Assembly: GCF_024172185.1 (NCBI RefSeq)
Contig: NZ_JAMZEC010000001.1
Span: 3,038,001 to 3,102,000 of the forward strand
Direction of reading: 5' to 3'
DNA length: 64,000 bases
From: Nonomuraea roseoviolacea subsp. carminata
GTDB lineage: Bacteria; Actinomycetota; Actinomycetes; Streptosporangiales; Streptosporangiaceae
Part shown: positions 8,635-16,696 of the stretch, piece after piece
How the letters are laid out: each line of letters begins with the position of its first letter
How positions within the stretch are numbered: position 1 is the stretch's first letter
The notes under the pieces: generated by a model
What the model saw: only the letters and a program-made list of their open reading frames with translations
Told to the model about the DNA's origin: nothing
The model's database searches: none
Made by a program: the position numbers and the translations under genes

Positions 8635-8646
8635 GTTAACGCTCAC
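8635..8646. promoter_or_regulatory. Imperfect LacI-type operator GTTAACGCTCAC upstream of carbohydrate-binding gene
   Basis: Matches 10 of 12 positions of the perfect palindrome found upstream of the binding-protein gene (GTTAGCGCTAAC). It lies about 60 bp before the secreted carbohydrate-binding protein gene, so one regulator may co-control both. The stretch 8268-8707 otherwise contains no gene that I can support. Confidence 0.45.
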
Positions 8647-8707
8647 ATCGCATGGTGGACAGGGACGGCACTCCCTCCCGCAGGACGATCACCCAGGGAA
8701 GCCGTTG

Positions 8708-9660
8708 ATGACACCGACGAACATCACCAAGGCCGCGCGAGCCGGGCTCCTCCCGGCCGTCCTCATCCTCGCGTTATCCACAGGAGTCCCGGACGCCATG
8801 GCCGCCGCCGACCCGCCCGCCCCCGCCCTCGTGTACGACTTCGACTGGCCGACCTGCGCGGGGCCCGCCTGTCGTACGACGTGCCGGGGAGCACGGGCTC
8901 CGGCGTGGCCGAGGTCCGCGAGGGCCAGTCGGTCACCTTCTGGGTCTACTCGGCCCGGGACGCCGCGGCCACCCTCGACCTCGGGCTGCTCGGCTCCGGC
9001 AAGGCGCTGGTGACCGTCAACGGCGTGGAGGTGACGGAGGCCCGGCGCGGCGACTCGACCGTGGCGGTGTCGATGTCCGGCGGCGTCAACAAGGTCACGG
9101 TGACCGGCCGGACCGGCACGTCGCTCGTCGACCGCCTCGACGTGCGGCCCACCCCCGACGCGCTGCCCGCCACCGTCCACCAGGCGGAGGCCGCCGCGCT
9201 CGCCGGGACGGCCAAGGCGGCGCCGTTCTCCCTGGCCGACGGCGAGGCCGCGGTGACCGGGATCGGCGGCCCGCCCGGGAACGCGAACACGCTCACGTTC
9301 ACGGTGCGGGCCGACCGGGACGGCACGTACGCCATGCGCGTCCGCTACGCCAACCCCGAGCAGTCGGCCGCGACGCACTACAACCCCGACCCGCTCGCCC
9401 GGCACGCGGACGTCTCGGTGAACGGGGCCGCGCCGCAGCGGGTGCTGTTCCCGCACACCTTCCACGAGAACGACTTCTGGGAGCTGACCGTGCCGGTGCG
9501 GCTGAAGAAGGGCGACAACACGGTGCGCTTCGCCGCGCAGGAGCTGCCGAACTTCGACGGCACGACCTACGCGTCGCAGACCTTCCCCGGCGTGCTCCTC
9601 CGCTCGCGGTACGCCCCGGTGATCGACCGGATCACGGTGGCGCCCTTCAGCGGGAGGTGA
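8708..9660 (+). pseudogene. Secreted carbohydrate-binding (CBM35/CBM6-like) protein, frameshifted near 8850
   Basis: The ATG at 8708 opens a clear secretion signal (ARAGLLPAVLILALSTG, cut after about AMAA) followed by PALVYDFDW. That frame then turns into low-complexity Arg/Pro/Ser sequence and stops at 9013. The family-like continuation is in another frame from about 8850 (LSYDVPGSTGSGVAEV, then VTFWVYSARDAAATLDLG) and runs to 9660 with a C-terminal sugar-binding beta-sandwich (YAMRVRYANPE, FHENDFWELTVPVRLKKGDN). Reading both together gives about 315 residues with no catalytic domain. Either a one-base indel has broken the gene, or it is a sequencing error, or a larger glycosidase decayed. 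Its 3' end overlaps the convergent GT2 gene by 14 bp. It probably bound the same plant glycan as the adjacent uptake operon. Confidence 0.75.
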
Positions 9661-10528
9661 CCAGGCCGGCGAGCCTGCGTCCGCGCCGGGCGGCGACCGT
9701 GCCGTGCCGGCGCACGTACATCCGCGCCACCAGCGCGCGGCCCCTGCGGCGCTGGGCAGGAGTCAGCTCGACCTCGCCCAGCGCCCGCAGCAGCTCCCTG
9801 CACTGGATCAGCGTGGAGACCCGCACATGCCAGGCCGGCGCGCCCAGCTTGCGGGCGATGTCGGCCAGGCGCTGCGGCTCCCAGTCGCGGCCCGCCAGCA
9901 CCTCGGGCACGTGCCCCCACGGCCCGGCCAGCGCCATCCGGGCGGCGAAGATCTCGTCCTCGCGCAGCAGGGCGGGCCCCCGGTTGACGGCCATGACCCG
10001 GGTGCGGCGCATCAGCGCGTAGAGCGGGTCCATGGCGAACGGGTCCTCGTTGAGCATGCGCAGCGACTCGGCGAAGCGGTCCACGGGGTCGTCGGACAGG
10101 TAGCCGGTCCCCGTGTACGGCGCCGTGCGCGTGGTGCCGTCCGGGCCGGTGTACGCCTGCTGGGTGGTGACCAGGAGCAGCCGCTCGTCCCGGGCGAAGA
10201 CCTCCAGGCAGCGGGAGACGTAGTCGGGCGCCAGCCAGTTGTCGTCGCCGGCCCACCGGTAGAAGGCGCCCCGCGAGCGGCGGATCGCGTCGCTGAAGTT
10301 GGGGAGCTGCCCGATGTTGCGCGGCTGGCGGTGGTAGACGACCCGCGCGTCGGTGGCCGCCCAGTCGCGGCAGACCTCCTCGGTGCGGTCGGTGGAGGCG
10401 TTGTCGCAGATGACCAGCTCGATGTGGCGGTGGTCCTGGGCCAGCACCGAGGTGATCGTCTTCTCCAGCCGGTCGGCGCCGTTGTAGACGGGCAGCCCCA
10501 CCGAGACCAGCGTGTCGTCGAATGCCAT
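9647..10528 (-). CDS. Glycosyltransferase family 2
   Basis: 293 residues with a GT-A fold: SVGLPVYNGADRLEKTITSV at the N-terminus, the nucleotide-binding LVICDNASTDRT, and the metal/acceptor segment FYRWAGDDNWLAPDYV. It transfers a sugar from an NDP-sugar to a growing glycan on the cytoplasmic side. ATG at 10528 abuts the stop of the flippase gene with no gap. Last gene of the long minus-strand polysaccharide operon; the only canonical glycosyltransferase besides the initiating sugar transferase, so the encoded repeating unit may be short or other transferases lie elsewhere. Confidence 0.88.
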   Translation of the reverse strand: MAFDDTLVSVGLPVYNGADRLEKTITSVLAQDHRHIELVICDNASTDRTEEVCRDWAATDARVVYHRQPRNIGQLPNFSDAIRRSRGAFYRWAGDDNWLAPDYVSRCLEVFARDERLLLVTTQQAYTGPDGTTRTAPYTGTGYLSDDPVDRFAESLRMLNEDPFAMDPLYALMRRTRVMAVNRGPALLREDEIFAARMALAGPWGHVPEVLAGRDWEPQRLADIARKLGAPAWHVRVSTLIQCRELLRALGEVELTPAQRRRGRALVARMYVRRHGTVAARRGRRLAGLVTSR

Positions 10529-11977
10529 TCAGGCGCTCCTTCTCACCAGCTTGTGCATCGCGGTGCCCGGCACCGCGACCAGGACGAACAGCAGCAGCCC
10601 GGCGCCCCCGGCGACGGCCAGCCGCACGAGCGCGGGACCGCCGGCGGTCAGCCCGTCCAGGACGACCATCAGCGTCCCCGCGGCGAGCGCCGCCACGACG
10701 GGCCGGACCAGGGCGGGCAGCGCGGGCGTCACCCGCACGCCCGCCCGGCGCAGGAGGAACAGCGCGAACGGGACCGCGACCAGCGCAGCGACCAGCGCGT
10801 GCGCGACGGCGGCGCCCCTGATGCCGCCGAGGTGCGCCCCGGCCACCAGCGCGGGCAGCAGCGCGGCGGCCCACACGAGGTTGAGCCAGACCGTGGTCCT
10901 GGTGGCGCCCAGCCCGGTCAGGATGTCCACGGCCAGGAACGAGATGAGCATCCGCACCACCATGAGCACGGCCAGCCAGCGCAGCACGCCCGCCGCGGAG
11001 TCCCACCGCGCGCCGTACAGGAACGAGATGAGCGGATGGGCGAGGACCGCCATGACCAGCGCGGGCGGCAGCACGAACGTCACCATCACCGGCACGGACC
11101 TGCGCACGCCCTCCGACAGCGCCGCCGGGTCCTCGGCCAGACGGGAGAAGCTGGGCAGGGAGACGTAGCGCAGCGCCGTGCCGATGATCCCCGGCACCCA
11201 GCTCGACACGTTGAACGCCAGCAGGTAGTAGCCGAGCCGCTCGGCCCCGAGCACGTTGCCGACCACGACGTAGTCGGCGTTCATCAGCACGGCCTCCAGC
11301 CCGAAGCCGAGGGCCGACGGGACGCCGAAGCGCAGCAGCCGTCCCGCGACCTGCCGGTCCAGGCCGAGCCGGACCGGCACCCAGCCCCAGACGAAGATCA
11401 GCACCCCGGTCACCACCGACGCGGCGACCTGGCCCCAGGCGAAGCTGTAGGCGCCCGCCCCGCGCAGCGCCAGCGTGATCGCCACGGCCGCGTTCGCCAC
11501 AAACCCGATCATGATGGCGCGGGTCAGCTTGTCCTGGTCGAAGCGGCGCAGCAGCGCGGCGCTGCGGACCGCGGTGAACGCCTCGATGAGGATGATCGAG
11601 GTGAGCAGCCGGACCACGCCCGTGGCGTCCTCGTTGCCGGCCATCCGGGCGAAGACCGGGGCGAACCCGTAGAAGAGGCCGTACAGGGCGGTGGCGAACA
11701 CGAAGCTCAGCACGGTGGCCGTGGGCGCCATGTCCTCCAGGCGGCCCCGCCACTGCACGGTGGCCGCCTGGATGCCCACGTCCTTGACGTGCATGACGAG
11801 CTGCGTCGCCGCCAGCGCCACGGCGTAGGTGCCGAAGTCGTCGGCCGCGAGCACGCGCGCCAGCACCAGCCCCATCGCGAACGACCCGGCCCTCGTGACG
11901 AGGTTGCCGAGGATGCTCCAGCGCAGCCCGCGCCCGGCCTGGGCGCCGATCTCGGCGACGCGCCGCGTCTCGTCCAT
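10529..11977 (-). CDS. Lipopolysaccharide/oligosaccharide flippase (MOP superfamily, Wzx-like)
   Basis: 482 residues with 12-14 hydrophobic helices. The N-terminus GLRWSILGNLVTRAGSFAMG and VLAADDFGTYAVALA is typical of the polysaccharide-biosynthesis (PST/Wzx) exporters, which flip undecaprenyl-linked oligosaccharides across the membrane. ATG at 11977; longer frames upstream overlap the preceding gene in another frame and were rejected. It follows the Cys-rich duplicated protein by 26 nt and is directly abutted by the GT2 gene, consistent with an operon for assembling and exporting a surface glycan. Confidence 0.9.
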   Translation of the reverse strand: MDETRRVAEIGAQAGRGLRWSILGNLVTRAGSFAMGLVLARVLAADDFGTYAVALAATQLVMHVKDVGIQAATVQWRGRLEDMAPTATVLSFVFATALYGLFYGFAPVFARMAGNEDATGVVRLLTSIILIEAFTAVRSAALLRRFDQDKLTRAIMIGFVANAAVAITLALRGAGAYSFAWGQVAASVVTGVLIFVWGWVPVRLGLDRQVAGRLLRFGVPSALGFGLEAVLMNADYVVVGNVLGAERLGYYLLAFNVSSWVPGIIGTALRYVSLPSFSRLAEDPAALSEGVRRSVPVMVTFVLPPALVMAVLAHPLISFLYGARWDSAAGVLRWLAVLMVVRMLISFLAVDILTGLGATRTTVWLNLVWAAALLPALVAGAHLGGIRGAAVAHALVAALVAVPFALFLLRRAGVRVTPALPALVRPVVAALAAGTLMVVLDGLTAGGPALVRLAVAGGAGLLLFVLVAVPGTAMHKLVRRSA

Positions 11978-12003
11978 CCGTGCCTTTCCGATGGGGGGTG
12001 CCG

Positions 12004-12969
12004 TCAGGGGGTCACGCGTTCGAGCCAGATCTCCCGCCAGAACGGCACGAACTCGCGCGGGCAGTTGAGGCTGTGCACCCCCTGGCACACCACGTTCTCC
12101 AGCGTGATGCAGGGGGACTTCATCGTGAGCATGCGGCCGGAGCGCTCGTCGATGCACCGCTCGACGCGGGCCTGGACGCGCACCACCTTGCCGCAGTAGC
12201 GCGCCATCTCCTCCTCGAAGCCGAGGCCGCGGTTGAGCATGTCCTCGTTGAGGGTGGCGAGGATCTCGGCCTGCGACTTGACCCGGACCAGCTCGCCCGG
12301 CTTGAGGTCGAGGGTGCCGGAGGGCGTGCGCCCGCGCAGCCCCGGCCGCAGGAACCCCCACCTGCGTCCCTCGCGGAACCACAGCCTCTCCGGCAGGAGG
12401 CGCTTGCTGGCCGCCTGGAGCCGGTTGAAGATCCCGATGAGCAGGGCGTGGGCCGTGCGGGCCGGTCCCACGTTGCCGGAGCGCACGTCGGTGACGTACT
12501 GGCCGAGGCTGCGCACCGGCAGGCAGACCGGGGCGGCGCGCAGCAGCTCGGTGGCCTGGCAGGCGTAGTGCTCCGGCGCGCCGGGTTTGCGGGTGTTGAT
12601 CTCCAGGAGGGGCAGGAGCCGCCCGTCGCGCGCGGGCGGCGCCTCCGGGAACGCCTCGCCACCGCTCCCGACCCGCTTCAGCCACGCCTCCTTCCAGTAC
12701 AGCGAGCAGGCCGTCTGGCAGCCGCCGTGCGCCGAGCCGTCGCAGCGCGCCTCCGCCAGGTGCACCGCGCGCTCCATGCGGCGCAGCCCGCTGCGGGTCT
12801 GCGTGTCGCACAGCTTGTGCGCAACCTTGTGGACGGTCATCCGGCGGCCGCAGAACGCCAGCATCTCCGGCATGAACGGCAGCCCGTCGAGCTCGCCGCG
12901 CTCGTCCAGCGTGGCGAGGATCTCGGCTTCGCCGCGCACCTCCACCACGTCTCCGACCCTGAGGTTCAA
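12004..12969 (-). CDS. Unknown protein with two internal Cys-rich repeats, in polysaccharide cluster
   Basis: 321 residues, function not recognised. Residues 2-100 and about 222-319 are clearly homologous to each other: both carry a GD/GE-V-V-V start, EILATL, an F/Y-CG segment, and end with W(K/R)E(A/I)WL(K/E)RV. Each repeat keeps five cysteines at comparable places (first repeat C40, C54, C76, C84, C88), which suggests metal or Fe-S binding. The linker holds LEINTRKPGAPEHYACQATE, also with Cys. A TTG start at 12969 overlaps the stop of the DUF4910 gene (TTGA) and has AAGGAG 7 nt upstream, so translation is coupled. No signal peptide or membrane helix, so cytoplasmic. Its position between a hydrolase and a flippase suggests a role in sugar modification or assembly. 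Confidence 0.75.
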   Translation of the reverse strand: MNLRVGDVVEVRGEAEILATLDERGELDGLPFMPEMLAFCGRRMTVHKVAHKLCDTQTRSGLRRMERAVHLAEARCDGSAHGGCQTACSLYWKEAWLKRVGSGGEAFPEAPPARDGRLLPLLEINTRKPGAPEHYACQATELLRAAPVCLPVRSLGQYVTDVRSGNVGPARTAHALLIGIFNRLQAASKRLLPERLWFREGRRWGFLRPGLRGRTPSGTLDLKPGELVRVKSQAEILATLNEDMLNRGLGFEEEMARYCGKVVRVQARVERCIDERSGRMLTMKSPCITLENVVCQGVHSLNCPREFVPFWREIWLERVTP

Positions 12970-14237
12970 CCGATCTCCTTCACCAGTCCGGCAGTGGCCA
13001 GCGCCCGCGCGGCGGTCTCGACCGCCGCGAAGGGCAGCGCTGATCGTTCGGCGATGTCGAGCAGGCTGTGGTCCCCGTCGGACAGGTTCAACACCCATAA
13101 CATCGCCATCTGAGCCTGTTTCGTGTCACTTCTCCCGCCGAGAGATCCGTAGAGTCCGCGCCGGCCGAGCTGCGGCTCGCCGTACGGGCTGAGGTTGAGG
13201 TACGTGCGCTCCCCCTCCAGGACCCCGACGGCCCGCCACAGGACGTCCAGGGTGTCGGCCATGGCCTCCGGCGTGACGAAGCCGGGGTCGTCGGCCGAGG
13301 TGTGGTACTCCGGGTAGCCCGCGTACGGGGTGCGGGTGAGGCCGCCGAACGGCAGATCGAAGCCCGGCGAGCAGAACTGCCGCTCGTCGTAGCCGTACGG
13401 CGAGAAGTCCAGCACGGTGTGCGGCCGATCCTTGAGCACGTGGGTGACGGCCCGGTCGACGCCGGCGTCGCCGCGCCTGCTGCGCTTGTACGTCAGCGGC
13501 CCCCGGTCGCCCGCGCAGGCGAGCGTGAGCCCGTGCCTGACGCGGCCGACGCGGTCCCGGTTGAGCGCCAGCCAGGTGATCGCGCCGATCGTGCCCGGCA
13601 TGAACAGGAACCGGTAGGTGTACCGGCGGGTCCCCATCGCGGCCAGTCGGCCGGCCAGGGCCGTGGCCACCGCGACGCCGGCCAGGTTGTCGTTGGCCAG
13701 CGACGGGTGGCAGACGTGGCAGGAGATCACCACCTCGTCGGGCAGCTCGCCGGGCAGCACGTGCTCGGCGATGGTCAGCGACCCGTCGGCGAGCGTGGAG
13801 TCGACCAGCACCTCGTACGGCCCCTCGCCCAGCCCGTCCAGGACGTCCTGGCTGAGGCAGAAGCCCCAGGTCTCGGCGTAGTAGCTGGTGCGGTAGGGCA
13901 CCAGGGACGGCTGCTCCGGCAGCGTGTGCAGGCGCGGGCGCAGCTCCTCCAGCGTGAACACGCCCGAGACCGGCACGCTGTAGCCGACGACGTGCAGGTT
14001 GGAGGCGCGGAAGTCGACCACCCGGCGCCCGGAGGGGTCCTTGACGTAGGCGTCGCGGATGTTCCACTCCTTGGGCACCGTCCAGTCGAGCACCGGCGTG
14101 CCCGTCGGCACCTCGGTGACGTCGAGCGCCAGCCGCTCCCCGATGACGGCGAGGGTTTCCCGGACGCCGTCTCCGGTGATGCTGCGGCAGATCGGGTAGA
14201 GCCGCTCCACCATCGCGTGCATCTCTTCAGGGGTCAT
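12966..14237 (-). CDS. DUF4910 aminopeptidase-like hydrolase with C-terminal winged helix
   Basis: 423 residues of the DUF4910 group: an M28/Zn-peptidase-like core with the metal-site segments [18 protein letters not shown] (His and Asp ligands, about residues 165-182) and [15 protein letters not shown] (His ligand), followed by a short C-terminal winged-helix-like tail ([19 protein letters not shown]). ATG at 14237 overlaps the stop of the SDR gene (ATGA). The open frame extends further upstream only as a shadow. Homologues occur in surface-polysaccharide clusters next to PIG-L, C-methyltransferase and nucleotidyltransferase genes, as here, so it likely hydrolyses an amide or ester on a sugar intermediate rather than acting as a general peptidase; this is inference. 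Confidence 0.82.
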   Translation of the reverse strand: MTPEEMHAMVERLYPICRSITGDGVRETLAVIGERLALDVTEVPTGTPVLDWTVPKEWNIRDAYVKDPSGRRVVDFRASNLHVVGYSVPVSGVFTLEELRPRLHTLPEQPSLVPYRTSYYAETWGFCLSQDVLDGLGEGPYEVLVDSTLADGSLTIAEHVLPGELPDEVVISCHVCHPSLANDNLAGVAVATALAGRLAAMGTRRYTYRFLFMPGTIGAITWLALNRDRVGRVRHGLTLACAGDRGPLTYKRSRRGDAGVDRAVTHVLKDRPHTVLDFSPYGYDERQFCSPGFDLPFGGLTRTPYAGYPEYHTSADDPGFVTPEAMADTLDVLWRAVGVLEGERTYLNLSPYGEPQLGRRGLYGSLGGRSDTKQAQMAMLWVLNLSDGDHSLLDIAERSALPFAAVETAARALATAGLVKEIG

Positions 14238-15253
14238 GGGCGCAGCTCGGCGGAGATCTCGCCCGCGTCGCGGCGGTCCGACAGGCGGGCCAGGCGCGTG
14301 TAGCGGCGCTCGAAGGCGTGCCGGGTCAGCCCGTACGTGCGGTAGGCGTCGACCAGCTCGGCCGCGCCCTCCTTGACCGTCCGGCGGGCCTCGTAGCCGG
14401 GCAGCGCGCTCCGCACCCGGGAGAAGTCCACCCGGTACGAGCGCGGGTCGCTGCCGGTCTCGCCGGTGATGACCAGGGTCGAGCCGGGCACCGCCTCCAC
14501 GACCTCGGCGGCGATCTCGGCGACCGTCACGTTGTTGCGCTCGGTGCCCACGTTGAAGGCGCGGGCGTGCACGGCCTCGCGGGGCGCGGTGAGCGCGCGC
14601 AGGAACGCCTCGGCGATGTCCCGGGCGTGGACCAGGGGCCGCCACGGGGTGCCGTCGGACAGCACCCGCACCTGGCCGCTGAGGTGGGCGTGGCCCACCA
14701 GGTTGTTGAGCACGATGTCGGCGCGCGGCCGGGGCGAGAACCCGAAGGCGGTGGCGTTGCGCAGGAACACCGGCGAGAAGTCGTCGTCGGCCAGCTCCAC
14801 CAGGTCGTCCTCCACGCGGACCTTCGACTCCGCGTACGGGGTGACGGGCCGCAGCGGCGCGTCCTCGTCCACCAGGTCGTCGCCGCCGGAGGCGCCGTAG
14901 ACCGAGCAGGTGGAGGCGTACAGGAACCGTTTCGCCCCGGCGTCCCTGGCCAGGCGGGCCAGCCGTACGGACGCGTGGTGGTTGATGGCGTAGGTCAGCT
15001 CGGGCGCCAGCGACCCGAGCGGGTCGTTCGACAGCGCCGCGAGGTGGACGACGGCGTCCACACCGTCGAGCAGCTCCGGGGTCACGTCGCGCAGGTCCAC
15101 GGCGTGGGCGGGCGGCTCTTCCGGCAGGGGCCCGAGCACGCAGTCGGCGAACAGCCCCGAGTCGAGGCCGACCACCTGGTGCCCCGCACCGCGCAGCACG
15201 GGGGCCATGACGCTGCCCAGGTAGCCCTGGTGGCCGGTCAGCAGGATCCGCAC
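14234..15253 (-). CDS. NAD-dependent sugar epimerase/dehydratase (extended SDR)
   Basis: 339 residues. N-terminal Rossmann motif [17 protein letters not shown], the NAD ribose-binding Asp in VVGLDSGLF, catalytic Ser in [11 protein letters not shown], and YAESK (YxxxK) identify an extended short-chain dehydrogenase acting on an NDP-sugar. GTG start at 15253, two bases after the PIG-L gene stop, with GGAG about 12 nt upstream. It overlaps the DUF4910 gene by 4 bp. Likely performs an epimerisation, 4-keto reduction or dehydration step in the unusual nucleotide sugar made by the neighbouring nucleotidyltransferase, C-methyltransferase and deacetylase; the exact reaction is not readable. Confidence 0.88.
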   Translation of the reverse strand: MRILLTGHQGYLGSVMAPVLRGAGHQVVGLDSGLFADCVLGPLPEEPPAHAVDLRDVTPELLDGVDAVVHLAALSNDPLGSLAPELTYAINHHASVRLARLARDAGAKRFLYASTCSVYGASGGDDLVDEDAPLRPVTPYAESKVRVEDDLVELADDDFSPVFLRNATAFGFSPRPRADIVLNNLVGHAHLSGQVRVLSDGTPWRPLVHARDIAEAFLRALTAPREAVHARAFNVGTERNNVTVAEIAAEVVEAVPGSTLVITGETGSDPRSYRVDFSRVRSALPGYEARRTVKEGAAELVDAYRTYGLTRHAFERRYTRLARLSDRRDAGEISAELRP

Positions 15254-15255
15254 AG

Positions 15256-15906
15256 TCAGTCTCCAGCCAGGTCGAGGGTGAGCTTGCGGGTGTGGAACGC
15301 CTCGGCGTAGCGGGCGCCGCACTCGACGCCGCGCACGCGGGCCAGCCCGAGGAACGCCTCCCGGTCGTACCAGGACCGCCGCCGCTGCGACGGGTAGTGC
15401 CGCTCCAGCAGGTCGGCCTTGGTCTCGGCCGTGCGCGGGTCCAGCGGCTGGTAGACCGAGGGGCGGCCGAGGTCGCCGTCCCACTTGACGATCTCGTAGC
15501 CGAGCGTGAGGTGGTCGCGGAAGACGGTGGGCACCAGCTCGGCCAGGCCGCGGTGGTCCTGGTGCGCGTCCCCCTGCCACGGGGCGAGGATCAGGTCGGG
15601 GCTCGTCTCGGCGCGCAGGTCCTCCAGCGCGTCCTTGGCCTGCTCCCAGTACGACGGCAGCCGCCCGTCCGGAATCTTGAGCACCGTGACGGCCAGGTCG
15701 GCGCCCGGACAGAACGCGGCCAGCGCGGCCCGCTCCTCGTCCTCCCGATCGGTGCCGCCGCCCGACAGCACGAGCGCGTCCACCCGCACGCCGGGCCGGG
15801 CCCCGCAGAGCGTCAGCAGCGTGCCGCCCGCGCCGATGACGACGTCGTCGCAGTGCGCGCCCAGCGCGAGGACCCGGGTCAGCGCGCCCGGCCGGAGGCC
15901 GATCAT
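15256..15906 (-). CDS. PIG-L family deacetylase
   Basis: 216 residues. The zinc-site motif [17 protein letters not shown] replaces the usual AHPDD by AHCDD, and the second metal motif is [17 protein letters not shown] enzymes remove an acetyl group from N-acetylated sugars. In this cluster it probably deacetylates an amino-sugar nucleotide or lipid-linked intermediate. ATG at 15906; 13 bp after the nucleotidyltransferase gene, 2 bp before the SDR gene. The Cys in place of Pro in the first motif is found in many cluster-associated members and does not remove metal ligands. Confidence 0.88.
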   Translation of the reverse strand: MIGLRPGALTRVLALGAHCDDVVIGAGGTLLTLCGARPGVRVDALVLSGGGTDREDEERAALAAFCPGADLAVTVLKIPDGRLPSYWEQAKDALEDLRAETSPDLILAPWQGDAHQDHRGLAELVPTVFRDHLTLGYEIVKWDGDLGRPSVYQPLDPRTAETKADLLERHYPSQRRRSWYDREAFLGLARVRGVECGARYAEAFHTRKLTLDLAGD

Positions 15907-15919
15907 GCTTCCCGCCCCT

Positions 15920-16696
15920 TCATGCTTCCCACAGCGCCCACGGCCGCTCGCCCCGCTCCCAGGAGCGGTCGAGCTCCAGCCGCTGGTTGACGGTGTCGCT
16001 GGGCCGCCAGTAGCCGCGGTGCCGGTAGGCCAGCAGCCGGCCGCGCTTGGCCAGCTCGGCGCAGCCGTCGGCCACCAGGTCGCCGTTCTCCGGGATGTGG
16101 TCGAAGACCTCCTGGCGCAGCACGAAGAAGCCGCCGTTGACCCACAGCGGCATCGCGCTGACCGGGGTGATGGAGCCGACGACGTTCGCCTCGGTGACGT
16201 CCACCACGTGGAAGGTGTTGGTGGGCGGGACGACCATCATCGACGCGCCCGCGTCGGCGGCGGTGAAGCGGCGGATCATGTCGGTCAGCGGCGCGTCGGT
16301 CAGCACGTCGGCGTAGTTGGCCAGGAACATCTCCTCGCCGTCGAGATGGTCGCGCACCCGGCGCAGGCGCTCGCCGATCGGCGAGTCGACGCCCGTGTCC
16401 ACCAGGGAGATCGACCAGCCGGAGATGTCGGTGGACAGCAGCTCCACGCGGCCGTCGCGCAGCACGAAGTCGTTGGAGGCGGTCTCGCGGTAGCCGAGGA
16501 AGAAGTCCTTGATGTGCTGCGCGCCGTAGCCCAGGCACAGGATGAACTCCTTGTGCCCGAAGTGCGCGTAGTAGCGCATCACGTGCCAGACCAGCGGGCG
16601 CGGCCCGACGAGCTGCATGGGCTTGGGCAGGTCGCCGCCCGGGATCTCGCTGCGCATCCGGGTGCCCCGCCCGCCGCAGAACAGCACGACCTTCAT
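15920..16696 (-). CDS. Sugar-1-phosphate nucleotidyltransferase (glucose-1-phosphate cytidylyltransferase-like)
   Basis: 258 residues. N-terminal nucleotide-binding signature KVVLFCGGRGTRMRSE followed by LPKPMQLVGPRPLVWHVMRY; the segment FILCLGYGAQHIKDFF and the C-terminal GYWRPSDTVNQRLELD resemble RfbF-type glucose-1-phosphate cytidylyltransferases. It activates a sugar-1-phosphate to an NDP-sugar. ATG at 16696 overlaps the methyltransferase stop (ATGA). With the 3,6-dideoxy- or branched-sugar type partners in the operon, a CDP-linked sugar is plausible, giving the cluster a second nucleotide-sugar line besides dTDP-rhamnose. Nucleotide specificity is inferred from resemblance only. Confidence 0.85.
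   Translation of the reverse strand: MKVVLFCGGRGTRMRSEIPGGDLPKPMQLVGPRPLVWHVMRYYAHFGHKEFILCLGYGAQHIKDFFLGYRETASNDFVLRDGRVELLSTDISGWSISLVDTGVDSPIGERLRRVRDHLDGEEMFLANYADVLTDAPLTDMIRRFTAADAGASMMVVPPTNTFHVVDVTEANVVGSITPVSAMPLWVNGGFFVLRQEVFDHIPENGDLVADGCAELAKRGRLLAYRHRGYWRPSDTVNQRLELDRSWERGERPWALWEA

Noticed and set aside
9704..12199. An 831-codon plus-strand frame opposite GT2 and flippase
   Set aside because: Composition of His/Arg/Pro/Gly typical of shadows; the minus-strand genes have clear families.
12966..14237. DUF4910 protein as an ordinary aminopeptidase
   Set aside because: Metal motifs fit, but the operon context is sugar synthesis and no signal or peptidase-specific partner is present; kept as hydrolase of unknown substrate.
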